Positions 1 through 4,492 of a stretch of 5,818 bases of DNA are shown here, one piece after another. The notes beneath the pieces are model-generated. The model was given only the letters and a program-made list of their open reading frames with translations. It did not search any database and was not told the DNA's origin. Origin of the DNA: an uncultured Victivallaceae bacterium (GTDB taxonomy: Bacteria; Verrucomicrobiota; Lentisphaeria; Victivallales; Victivallaceae); NCBI GenBank assembly GCA_934663655.1, contig CAKUKT010000179.1:1-5818 (forward strand), written 5' to 3'. A program made the position numbers and the translations under genes. Position 1 is the first letter of the stretch, and each line of letters opens with the position of its first letter.

Positions 1-26
1 GGATTGGGTGGTCGGTTTAAAATTCA

Positions 27-56
27 ACATCCTCAGGTTGTGAGGATGTCTTTTTT
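27..56 (+). terminator. Rho-independent terminator of an upstream + strand gene
   Basis: A perfect 9-bp stem (ACATCCTCA at 27-35 with TGAGGATGT at 41-49) encloses a 5-nt loop GGTTG, and is followed by C and six T residues (51-56), then GTTT. It is oriented to end transcription entering from the left edge. A TAA at 18-20 is in frame with a short open stretch starting at the window edge (last codons read I-G-W-S-V), which may be the end of that upstream gene. Too little of it is present to name. The terminator insulates the MATE gene from upstream transcription. Confidence 0.9.
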
Positions 57-67
57 GTTTCCGGCGG

Positions 68-73
68 GATAAT
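68..73 (+). promoter_or_regulatory. Possible -10 box of the MATE gene promoter
   Basis: GATAAT at 68-73 matches the sigma-70 -10 consensus at five of six positions and lies between the upstream terminator and the MATE start, where a promoter is needed. No convincing -35 hexamer lies 16-18 nt upstream, since that stretch falls in the terminator stem, so the call is weak. Transcription would start near position 80, giving a leader of about 48 nt that includes the palindrome at 94-109. Confidence 0.25.
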
Positions 74-93
74 TCTTCCATCTGGATTTGATG

Positions 94-109
94 TCAGCTG
101 TTCAGCTGA
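94..109. repeat. 16-bp palindrome in the MATE leader, candidate operator or hairpin
   Basis: TCAGCTGTTCAGCTGA is an inverted repeat with 7-bp arms around TT, and each arm contains the self-complementary CAGCTG. It ends 6 nt before the AGGA ribosome-binding site (116-119) of the MATE gene. As DNA it could bind a dimeric repressor. As RNA it could fold into a 6-bp stem with a GUUC loop. Its position suggests control of the exporter, but no cognate regulator is identifiable in the window. Confidence 0.45.
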
Positions 110-127
110 AAGATCAGGATCGACAAA

Positions 128-1546
128 ATGAAAAATTACGAAATTGACATGTGCCGCGGACCATTGTTCGGGCAGATCATTATTTTCGCACTGCCGCTGA
201 TGGCCACCTACATCCTGCAGCTGCTCTTCAACGCCGCTGATCTGATCGTCATCGGCCATTATGCCCATTACAACGCGATGGCCGCCATCGGGGCGACCAT
301 GAACATCAACGCCTTGATCATCAGTATTTTCATCGGGTTGTCAATCGGCAGCAACGTGGTGGTCGCCCGGCTTTTCGGAGCCAGAAACAACACCGAAATC
401 AAAGAGTCGGTCAGCACCTCCATGACACTCGCGCTTATCGGTGGACTGGTGCTGATGGTGCTCGGACTGGCGGTGGCCAAACCATTGCTGGAGCTGCTGA
501 AGACTCCGGAGGAGATTCTCCCGTTGTCGTGCACCTACATCTGGATATGTTTCTGTGCGATCCCTTTTATCATGCTCTACAATTTCGGCTGTGCGATTCT
601 GCGGGCGGTGGGTGACACCCGGCGGCCGTTGATCTACCTCATCATCGCCGGAATCACCAATGTGCTGCTGAATCTCTTTTTCGTGATCGTCTGCGGGATG
701 GACGTGGTCGGGGTGGCGCTGGCGACGGCAGCTTCCCACGGGATTGCCGCTTCGTTGATTGTCCGGACGCTGCTGTTGACGGATAAATCCTACCGGTTGG
801 ACCTCAAACAGTTGAAATTCAATTCAAAAATTTTTCGTGAAATTCTTAAAATCGGTATTCCCGCCGGGATTCAGAGTTCCTGTTTTGCGCTTTCCAACAT
901 GACGATCCAGTCGTCGATAAACTCCTTCGGCCCGCTCGCAATGGCCGGCACGACGGCGGTGCTCGGTTTCGAGGGCATTGTGTACGTCGGCTCGTTTGCG
1001 TTTCATCAGACGGCGATCTCTTTTGTGGCGCAGAATCTCGGCGGCAGAAAATATAAACGTATTCTCAAAAGTCTGTATTGCTGTTTCATCTGCGCCGTGA
1101 CCTGTGGTGTCGTGCTCGGCTGGGGATTCTATCTTTTCGGCAGGGAAATACTGGCGATATTTACTACGGATCCAGATGTGATCGCCTGGGGATTGCTGCG
1201 TATGAAAATCATCTTCACCACCTACTGGCTGTGCGGGCTGATGGATGTCTCCAGCGGCGGGCTGCGGGGAATGGGATATTCATTGATTTCCGCGCTGGTG
1301 GTGTTGCTGGGGGTGTGCGTATTCCGAATCTGGTGGGTGATGGTGATTTTTCCGCGTGATCCGACAATGGAAAATCTGATGATCTCCTATCCGGTTTCCT
1401 GGCTGCTGGTGGCGGTGATCGGTTGTGCGCTGCTTTTCTTCTTCTACCGCAAGTTGCTGCACACCCATTGCCGGATCTCCACTCCCTGGCTTGGACTGCG
1501 GCCGGTGGTGCCGCGGGGGTTCCGTTACCTGGGCGGTTCGAAGTGA
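128..1546 (+). CDS. MATE family efflux transporter
   Basis: This is a 472-residue polytopic inner-membrane protein of the MATE (NorM/DinF-like) family, which exports cationic drugs or metabolites in exchange for Na+ or H+. The length fits the usual 440-480. The N-terminus (G11-P23) has the family's 'GPL...IIIFALPLM' start, and D38 in NAADLIVIG sits where TM1 of MATE proteins carries a conserved Asp. The two pseudo-repeated halves are visible: the LRAVGDTRRP loop (158-167) with the following TNVLLNLFFV helix in the first half, and GGLRGMGYS (377-385) followed by another long helix in the second. About 12 hydrophobic segments can be counted. The ATG at 128 is preceded by AGGA at 116-119 with 8-nt spacing. 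The last 22 residues form a basic, proline/glycine-rich cytosolic tail. It appears monocistronic, between a terminator and a converging gene. The substrate cannot be inferred. Confidence 0.93.
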   Translation: MKNYEIDMCRGPLFGQIIIFALPLMATYILQLLFNAADLIVIGHYAHYNAMAAIGATMNINALIISIFIGLSIGSNVVVARLFGARNNTEIKESVSTSMTLALIGGLVLMVLGLAVAKPLLELLKTPEEILPLSCTYIWICFCAIPFIMLYNFGCAILRAVGDTRRPLIYLIIAGITNVLLNLFFVIVCGMDVVGVALATAASHGIAASLIVRTLLLTDKSYRLDLKQLKFNSKIFREILKIGIPAGIQSSCFALSNMTIQSSINSFGPLAMAGTTAVLGFEGIVYVGSFAFHQTAISFVAQNLGGRKYKRILKSLYCCFICAVTCGVVLGWGFYLFGREILAIFTTDPDVIAWGLLRMKIIFTTYWLCGLMDVSSGGLRGMGYSLISALVVLLGVCVFRIWWVMVIFPRDPTMENLMISYPVSWLLVAVIGCALLFFFYRKLLHTHCRISTPWLGLRPVVPRGFRYLGGSK

Positions 1547-1592
1547 GCGTTGCCGGGGGAAGGGCGTGGAGATTTCCGGCGGTATCCGGGAA

Positions 1593-2123
1593 TCATTCGG
1601 AACCGGCCTGGGGATATTCAAGTTTCTCCACATCGAACCCCCAGTTGCGGATCCGGTTGAGATAGTCATTCAGTTGTGACGCGGAGATTTGCGGGGAGCG
1701 GGCAAGAATCCAGAGATAGTCGGTGGTTCCGGAGGTGACGATCGCCGCGGAATAATCCGGCTCGAGATGGATTATCCGGTAATCGGCATAGAACGGGCGG
1801 AAGAAGCTCACTCTCAGCATCCCCGTTTCCGGGTCCCCGCCGGGAACCGCCACCGCGGTGGCGGAGTGGGGGTTGCCGTCGCGCACTCCGGAGTTGACCA
1901 CCCTGATTTTCCCATCTGGACGCAATGAATAATCGGCGGTGACTGCGGTCATATCGCGTTCAAAGTAGTGGGGCAGCCGGGCGATTTCGTACCATCTGCC
2001 GAGGTAGCGATCGAGTTCGAACGGCGTCACCGCCGGACTCGCGGCGGTTGAGGCGGCGGAACGGCAGCCTCCGGAAAGCCCCGCGGCCAGCAGAAACAGA
2101 CCCAGGAAAAAGTTTTTTCTCAT
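1593..2123 (-). CDS. blc: Blc-like lipocalin family outer-membrane lipoprotein
   Basis: This 176-residue lipoprotein matches bacterial lipocalin (Blc) in length and layout. Blc proteins are outer-membrane-anchored beta-barrels that bind lysophospholipids or fatty acids. Residues 1-19 form a lipoprotein signal (Arg2-Lys3, then a hydrophobic stretch) ending at lipidated Cys20. Residue +2 is Arg, so outer-membrane sorting is expected by the enterobacterial Lol rule. The lipocalin GxW motif is YLGRWYEIARLPHYFE (G42, W44). VSFFRPFYADYRII (105-118) and DYLWILARSP (135-144, Arg142) are the other diagnostic Blc blocks. Oddities: the lipobox LSGGC has Ser rather than Leu at -3, and the strand pair around 80-92 is shorter than in Blc and lacks its usual Trp. 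The start at 2123 is set by the strong AGAGGAG 7 nt upstream. The frame stays open further upstream to 2345, but that would bury the signal peptide. It converges with the MATE gene (46-nt gap, no clear U-tract terminator). Confidence 0.9.
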   Translation of the reverse strand: MRKNFFLGLFLLAAGLSGGCRSAASTAASPAVTPFELDRYLGRWYEIARLPHYFERDMTAVTADYSLRPDGKIRVVNSGVRDGNPHSATAVAVPGGDPETGMLRVSFFRPFYADYRIIHLEPDYSAAIVTSGTTDYLWILARSPQISASQLNDYLNRIRNWGFDVEKLEYPQAGSE

Positions 2124-2130
2124 TTTATTG

Positions 2131-2137
2131 CTCCTCT
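2131..2137 (-). promoter_or_regulatory. Ribosome-binding site that fixes the lipocalin start
   Basis: Read on the minus strand, AGAGGAG ends 7 nt before the ATG at 2123-2121. It is followed immediately by the Lys/Arg-hydrophobic lipoprotein signal. This decides between that ATG and an in-frame ATG 74 codons further upstream that would put the signal sequence inside the protein. Confidence 0.85.
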
Positions 2138-2237
2138 TTTTTGCTGTTATCCGGCGGCTGTCTCCAGTGCCGGGAAAATCGTCTGGTTCCGGGGCCAATG
2201 ACATCCCGCTTCGAAGTGCGGCAAATTCCGTCAATTC

Positions 2238-2272
2238 GAAATCCCTCCATTGAAATCCGGTTGCTGAAATCC
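2238..2272. repeat. Three GAAATCC heptamers at exact 14-nt spacing
   Basis: GAAATCC occurs at 2238-2244, 2252-2258 and 2266-2272, so each copy starts 14 nt after the last, and the 7-nt spacers differ (CTCCATT, GGTTGCT). Read on the minus strand, as in the predicted lipocalin leader transcript, this is GGATTTC three times, each carrying a GGA core. It could be a repeated protein-binding site on DNA or on leader RNA. No known site is matched with confidence. Confidence 0.5.
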
Positions 2273-2298
2273 CCCTTGTTCCGTCGCCGGTTGTTCCG

Positions 2299-2319
2299 GT
2301 TGCGTGACCAGGGCGCAAC
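2299..2319 (-). promoter_or_regulatory. Hairpin at the predicted 5' end of the lipocalin leader
   Basis: GTTGCG (2299-2304) and CGCAAC (2314-2319) form a perfect 6-bp inverted repeat around a 9-nt loop, extendable by G.U pairs on either side. On the minus strand it begins about 8 nt downstream of the start expected from the promoter at 2334-2362, so it would lie near the 5' end of that mRNA. There is no U-tract, so it is not a terminator. Confidence 0.4.
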
Positions 2320-2333
2320 TCACCTCTCCGGTA

Positions 2334-2362
2334 AATATACATCACTCCGGCAATTTCGGCAA
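2334..2362 (-). promoter_or_regulatory. Sigma-70-type promoter reading toward the lipocalin (proximal)
   Basis: On the minus strand TTGCCG (2362-2357) is followed after 17 nt by TATATT (2339-2334), a good -35/-10 pair at ideal spacing. Transcription would start near 2327 and give the lipocalin a leader of roughly 200 nt. The tandem repeat at 2348-2365 overlaps the -35 box. Confidence 0.5.
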
Positions 2363-2365
2363 TTT
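2348..2365. repeat. Perfect tandem 9-bp repeat (CGGCAATTT x2)
   Basis: Two head-to-tail copies of CGGCAATTT lie at 2348-2356 and 2357-2365. They cover the -35 element and upstream spacer of the proximal lipocalin promoter, where a regulator binding direct repeats could act. Chance slippage is the alternative. Confidence 0.5.
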
Positions 2366-2369
2366 TTTG

Positions 2370-2397
2370 ATTATCTGCTGTTTGTATTTTCCGTCAA
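2370..2397 (-). promoter_or_regulatory. Second candidate promoter toward the lipocalin (distal)
   Basis: On the minus strand TTGACG (2397-2392) and GATAAT (2375-2370) are separated by 16 nt. Each hexamer differs from consensus at one position. The element lies across the -35 and spacer of the + strand regulator promoter, so RNA polymerase could not occupy both at once. Confidence 0.45.
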
Positions 2398-2409
2398 CCG
2401 GGATATATT
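2381..2409 (+). promoter_or_regulatory. Promoter of the GntR-DegT operon
   Basis: TTTGTA (2381-2386) and TATATT (2404-2409) are spaced by 17 nt, placing the start near 2416. The -10 is good and the -35 is mediocre, as expected for a regulated promoter. It is the only convincing + strand promoter upstream of the regulator. Confidence 0.5.
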
Positions 2410-2414
2410 AATGT

Positions 2415-2434
2415 TGGTAACCAGATTGTCCAAT
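2415..2434. promoter_or_regulatory. Candidate operator: two adjacent palindromes at the regulator's start site
   Basis: TGGTAACCA (2415-2423) is a perfect palindrome around one central base, and ATTGTCCAAT (2425-2434) is a second with 4-bp arms. The first fits the GT-N-AC core typical of GntR-family operators (FadR sites also contain TGGT...ACCA). It covers the predicted transcription start of the gntR-like gene, so binding there would block its own promoter. Autoregulation is inferred from position, not shown. Confidence 0.45.
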
Positions 2435-2462
2435 AATCATAAGGCCGAACCGGGGGGGTGTC

Positions 2463-3068
2463 ATGTACGATGATTTTTCCGGGGTGGATCGTCGGGTCCG
2501 GGAGTTTCTTGCCGCCGAACTTCCGGCCGGAAAAGAGATATTCATCACTGAGAACGCGCTCGCCGGGCGTTTCGGGATGACCCGCAGTGCGGCGCGGCGG
2601 CAGTTGCTGGCTCTGGAAGGGGAGGGGGCGCTCCACTGCACTCCGCGTGGATATCGGCGGGTTGATTACCGCGATACGCCGCTGGAAATCGTTTATGAAC
2701 TTCGCCGGACGGTGGAACAATCCGCCGCCCGGCTGGCCGCCGAACGAGCGGAACGGCGTGATATCGTTGAACTCACTCTGCTGGTTGAAGAACTTGAGGA
2801 AGCGCTCGAAGCCGGTGACGCCGAGCTCTATGACCGTCTCGATGTGGAGTTTCATCAGGCGCTGGTGGCCGCTTCACATGATGCGTTGCTGGAAAAGGTC
2901 GCGGCGTTTCTGCTCTGGACCGCCGGCACTACCGGGGGCGCGGAACGCGATCCGGAACTGGAACGCCGGGGTCAGCAGTTTCACCGCGAAATTCTCGCTG
3001 CCGTGCGGCGCAAAGATGCCGCGGCGGCGGAAAAATTGATTGCCGGTCACGTCAAAATCAGGAGGTGA
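2463..3068 (+). CDS. GntR family transcriptional regulator, FadR/FCD subfamily
   Basis: This 201-residue cytosolic one-component regulator has an N-terminal winged helix (about 5-68) with the GntR recognition region ITENALAGRFGMTRSAARRQ (28-47) and a wing ending in RGYRRVDY. The all-helical FCD ligand domain (about 74-200) begins with ELRRTVEQSAARLAAERA. FCD domains often bind a metal through one Asp and three His, and all four appear kept: D127 and H131 in DVEFH, H174 in QQFHREIL and H196 in AGHV. Ligands in the family are usually small organic acids or sugar acids; this one is unknown. The protein is shorter than the common 220-240 residues, mainly at the C-terminal end. The ATG at 2463 is preceded by a poly-G stretch (2452-2458), a poor ribosome-binding site that suggests low expression. 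Its stop is 2 nt before the next start, so it is co-transcribed with the DegT aminotransferase. Confidence 0.88.
   Translation: MYDDFSGVDRRVREFLAAELPAGKEIFITENALAGRFGMTRSAARRQLLALEGEGALHCTPRGYRRVDYRDTPLEIVYELRRTVEQSAARLAAERAERRDIVELTLLVEELEEALEAGDAELYDRLDVEFHQALVAASHDALLEKVAAFLLWTAGTTGGAERDPELERRGQQFHREILAAVRRKDAAAAEKLIAGHVKIRR
3060..3065 (+). promoter_or_regulatory. Shine-Dalgarno that fixes the start of the DegT gene
   Basis: A perfect AGGAGG overlaps the last codons of the regulator gene and is 5 nt from ATG 3071. A possible GTG start two codons earlier, at 3065, overlaps the Shine-Dalgarno itself and cannot use it, so 3071 is the better start. Overlap with the upstream stop region suggests translational coupling. 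Confidence 0.85.
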
Positions 3069-3070
3069 AA

Positions 3071-4276
3071 ATGGGGAGTCTGGCCTGGCGTTATGATCAT
3101 CGCGAACGCGATTACATCAACGAAGTTCTTGATTCAGGTTTCACCTGCGGTACCTCGGGTTCGATGAATACCCGGCTGGAGCAGGCTTTCGCCGGTCGGA
3201 TGGGGCGTCGTTTTGCCATTGCCTGCGCCAACGGAACGGTGTCGTTGCATATGGCGCTCTGGTCGCTGGGGGTAGGATATGGCGACGAGGTGATTGTGAC
3301 CCCGCTGACGGTGATTTCGTGCATGAATGCGATTCTTTACTGCAACGCGGTGCCGGTTTTCGCCGATGTCGATCCGGAGACGTTTCTGATTGATCCCGAG
3401 GATATCCGGCGCAAAATCACGCCGCGCACCCGGGCGATCATGGCGGTACATCTCTACGGTCAGGTGTGCGATATGACCGAAATCATGAAAATCGCCCGGG
3501 AATATGATCTCTACGTGGTTGAAGATTGTGCCCAGTGCGTGCTCGGTACCCATCAGGGGCGGATCGGAGGCAGCATCGGTCACATCGGCAGCTGGAGTTT
3601 CGAACACTCCAAACACCTCTCCATTGGAGACGGCGGCATCGTGGCGCTCGACGACGAAGAGCTCGCGGACCGGGTGAGGCGTTTCAGCTGTCAGGGATTC
3701 AAAACCGCGACTGCGCGGGACGGGAAGATCCGGATCGGTCGGGATATTTTTCAGAATCCGGGATTTACCCGTCATGATTTGTTCGGTTGGAACTACCGCC
3801 TGCCGGAGGTGGCGGCGGCGATGGGACTGGGCCAGGTTGAGAAGGCCGACTGGTTTGTCGGACTCCGGCGGCGCAGTGCCGAATATTACCGTGCGGCGAT
3901 CGACGGTTGTTCCTGGCTGTTGCCGCAGCGGACTCCAAAAGGGGATGTCAACAGTTACTACACCTTTGCGGTGCGGCTGCTGCGGGATGATATCTCGTGG
4001 GAGGATTTCCGCTCCCGTTATATCGAGTTCAATGGCGGCGGCAGTGTTTACGCGGCCTGGAAACTGCTTTACGAGGAGGGATCGATCGCGGATGTCCGCG
4101 AGCGCGTACTCGGTCCGATCGGCCTGTCGGGACGTTTTGTGACCGACCGCGGTATCTGTCCGGCTGCCGAAAGAATACAGCCGCAGTTGATGCAGTTCTC
4201 CACCAACCAGCACCGGGAGGAGGAGATGAAACGCGAGGCCGACTCGCTCTATCGGACGATCAGATACTTTTCCTGA
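3071..4276 (+). CDS. DegT/DnrJ/EryC1/StrS family PLP-dependent aminotransferase
   Basis: This 401-residue cytosolic enzyme belongs to the fold-type I family that usually transfers an amino group, typically from Glu or Gln, to keto-sugars or cyclitols (amino-sugar, antibiotic or surface-glycan synthesis). NGTVSLHMAL (54-63) is the cofactor-phosphate loop. FADVDPETFLID (97-108) and the AVHLYGQVCDM block (125-135) are family hallmarks. VVEDCAQ (149-155) supplies D152, which contacts the pyridine nitrogen. SFEHSKHLSIGDGG (176-189) carries the Schiff-base Lys181. NYRLPEVAAAMGLGQ (241-255) completes the core, and the C-terminal CPAAERIQPQLMQF block (363-376) is seen in a subset of long members. With the Lys and Asp present it should be a catalytic aminotransferase rather than a dehydratase, which lacks the Lys. 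It is the second gene of the regulator operon. No sugar dehydratase, epimerase or glycosyltransferase is adjacent, so the substrate is open. Confidence 0.92.
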   Translation: MGSLAWRYDHRERDYINEVLDSGFTCGTSGSMNTRLEQAFAGRMGRRFAIACANGTVSLHMALWSLGVGYGDEVIVTPLTVISCMNAILYCNAVPVFADVDPETFLIDPEDIRRKITPRTRAIMAVHLYGQVCDMTEIMKIAREYDLYVVEDCAQCVLGTHQGRIGGSIGHIGSWSFEHSKHLSIGDGGIVALDDEELADRVRRFSCQGFKTATARDGKIRIGRDIFQNPGFTRHDLFGWNYRLPEVAAAMGLGQVEKADWFVGLRRRSAEYYRAAIDGCSWLLPQRTPKGDVNSYYTFAVRLLRDDISWEDFRSRYIEFNGGGSVYAAWKLLYEEGSIADVRERVLGPIGLSGRFVTDRGICPAAERIQPQLMQFSTNQHREEEMKREADSLYRTIRYFS

Positions 4277-4402
4277 GCGTGGCGGCGCGGGAAGGGGAAA
4301 ACCCGCAGGAGGAGCGGAAGAACGCTTCGGCCGAAAAGCCGGGAGCGGTGCTGCCGTTTCGCCGGGGGACGCGGGAACACGGTAATTTACGCCGCGTTTA
4401 AA

Positions 4403-4431
4403 TTGAAATCAGGGCGGGAAAAGGTTATATT
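4403..4431 (+). promoter_or_regulatory. Promoter of the class I/II aminotransferase gene
   Basis: TTGAAA (4403-4408) and TATATT (4426-4431) are separated by exactly 17 nt, the best promoter match in the window. It lies in a sharply A/T-rich island inside an otherwise G+C-rich gap of 216 nt. Transcription should begin near 4438. It implies that the second aminotransferase can be expressed independently of the regulator operon, although no terminator with a U-tract is seen after the DegT gene, so read-through is also possible. Confidence 0.65.
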
Positions 4432-4439
4432 ATAAAATT

Positions 4440-4460
4440 CCGGAAGAGTTGGCTTCCCGG
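4440..4460 (+). promoter_or_regulatory. Stem-loop at the 5' end of the aminotransferase mRNA
   Basis: CCGGAAG (4440-4446) pairs with CTTCCCGG (4453-4460) with a single bulged C and a 6-nt loop AGTTGG. It begins within a few nucleotides of the predicted transcription start, so it could act as a 5' stabilising hairpin or, as DNA, as an operator. There is no U-tract. Confidence 0.4.
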
Positions 4461-4492
4461 ATTATTCGCTTGTTGCGTGGGAGTGGTGGGCT

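Larger units (their letters stand above)
2124..2462. other. Divergent intergenic region between lipocalin and GntR regulator
   Basis: This 339-nt region contains no gene I can support. It divides in two. The part nearest the lipocalin (about 2124-2330) reads as a roughly 200-nt untranslated leader on the minus strand, with short repeats and a hairpin. The part from 2330 to 2440 is A/T-rich and carries promoter-like elements on both strands plus palindromes, listed separately. Short words recur: CCGGTTG at 2257, 2287 and 2296 with an inverted copy at 2395-2401, and TTCCGTCAA at both 2226-2234 and 2389-2397. I recognise no known riboswitch class. Confidence 0.7.

Noticed and set aside
1547..1592. 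Bidirectional terminator between the converging MATE and lipocalin genes
   Set aside because: GCCGG/CCGGC arms (1552-1556 and 1576-1580) exist, but the loop is long and no T-tract follows on either strand.
2121..2345. In-frame 74-codon upstream extension of the lipocalin from an ATG at 2345
   Set aside because: It would place the lipoprotein signal and Cys20 in the middle of the protein, has no lipocalin-like content, and the strong AGAGGAG next to ATG 2123 gives a far better start.
3065..3067. GTG start two codons upstream of the DegT ATG
   Set aside because: The GTG shares its first base with the end of the AGGAGG Shine-Dalgarno, leaving no spacing for initiation.
3134..4213. Long antisense open frame opposite the DegT gene (and similar ones opposite the other genes)
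   Set aside because: Typical of the complement of G+C-rich coding sequence. The translations are rich in Arg, His and Pro without family motifs, while the + strand frame has intact catalytic motifs.
4279..4401. Possible 40-codon small protein starting with GTG after the DegT gene
   Set aside because: No ribosome-binding site at usable distance, low-complexity charged composition, and the frame is simply the continuation of an out-of-frame open stretch through the DegT gene.
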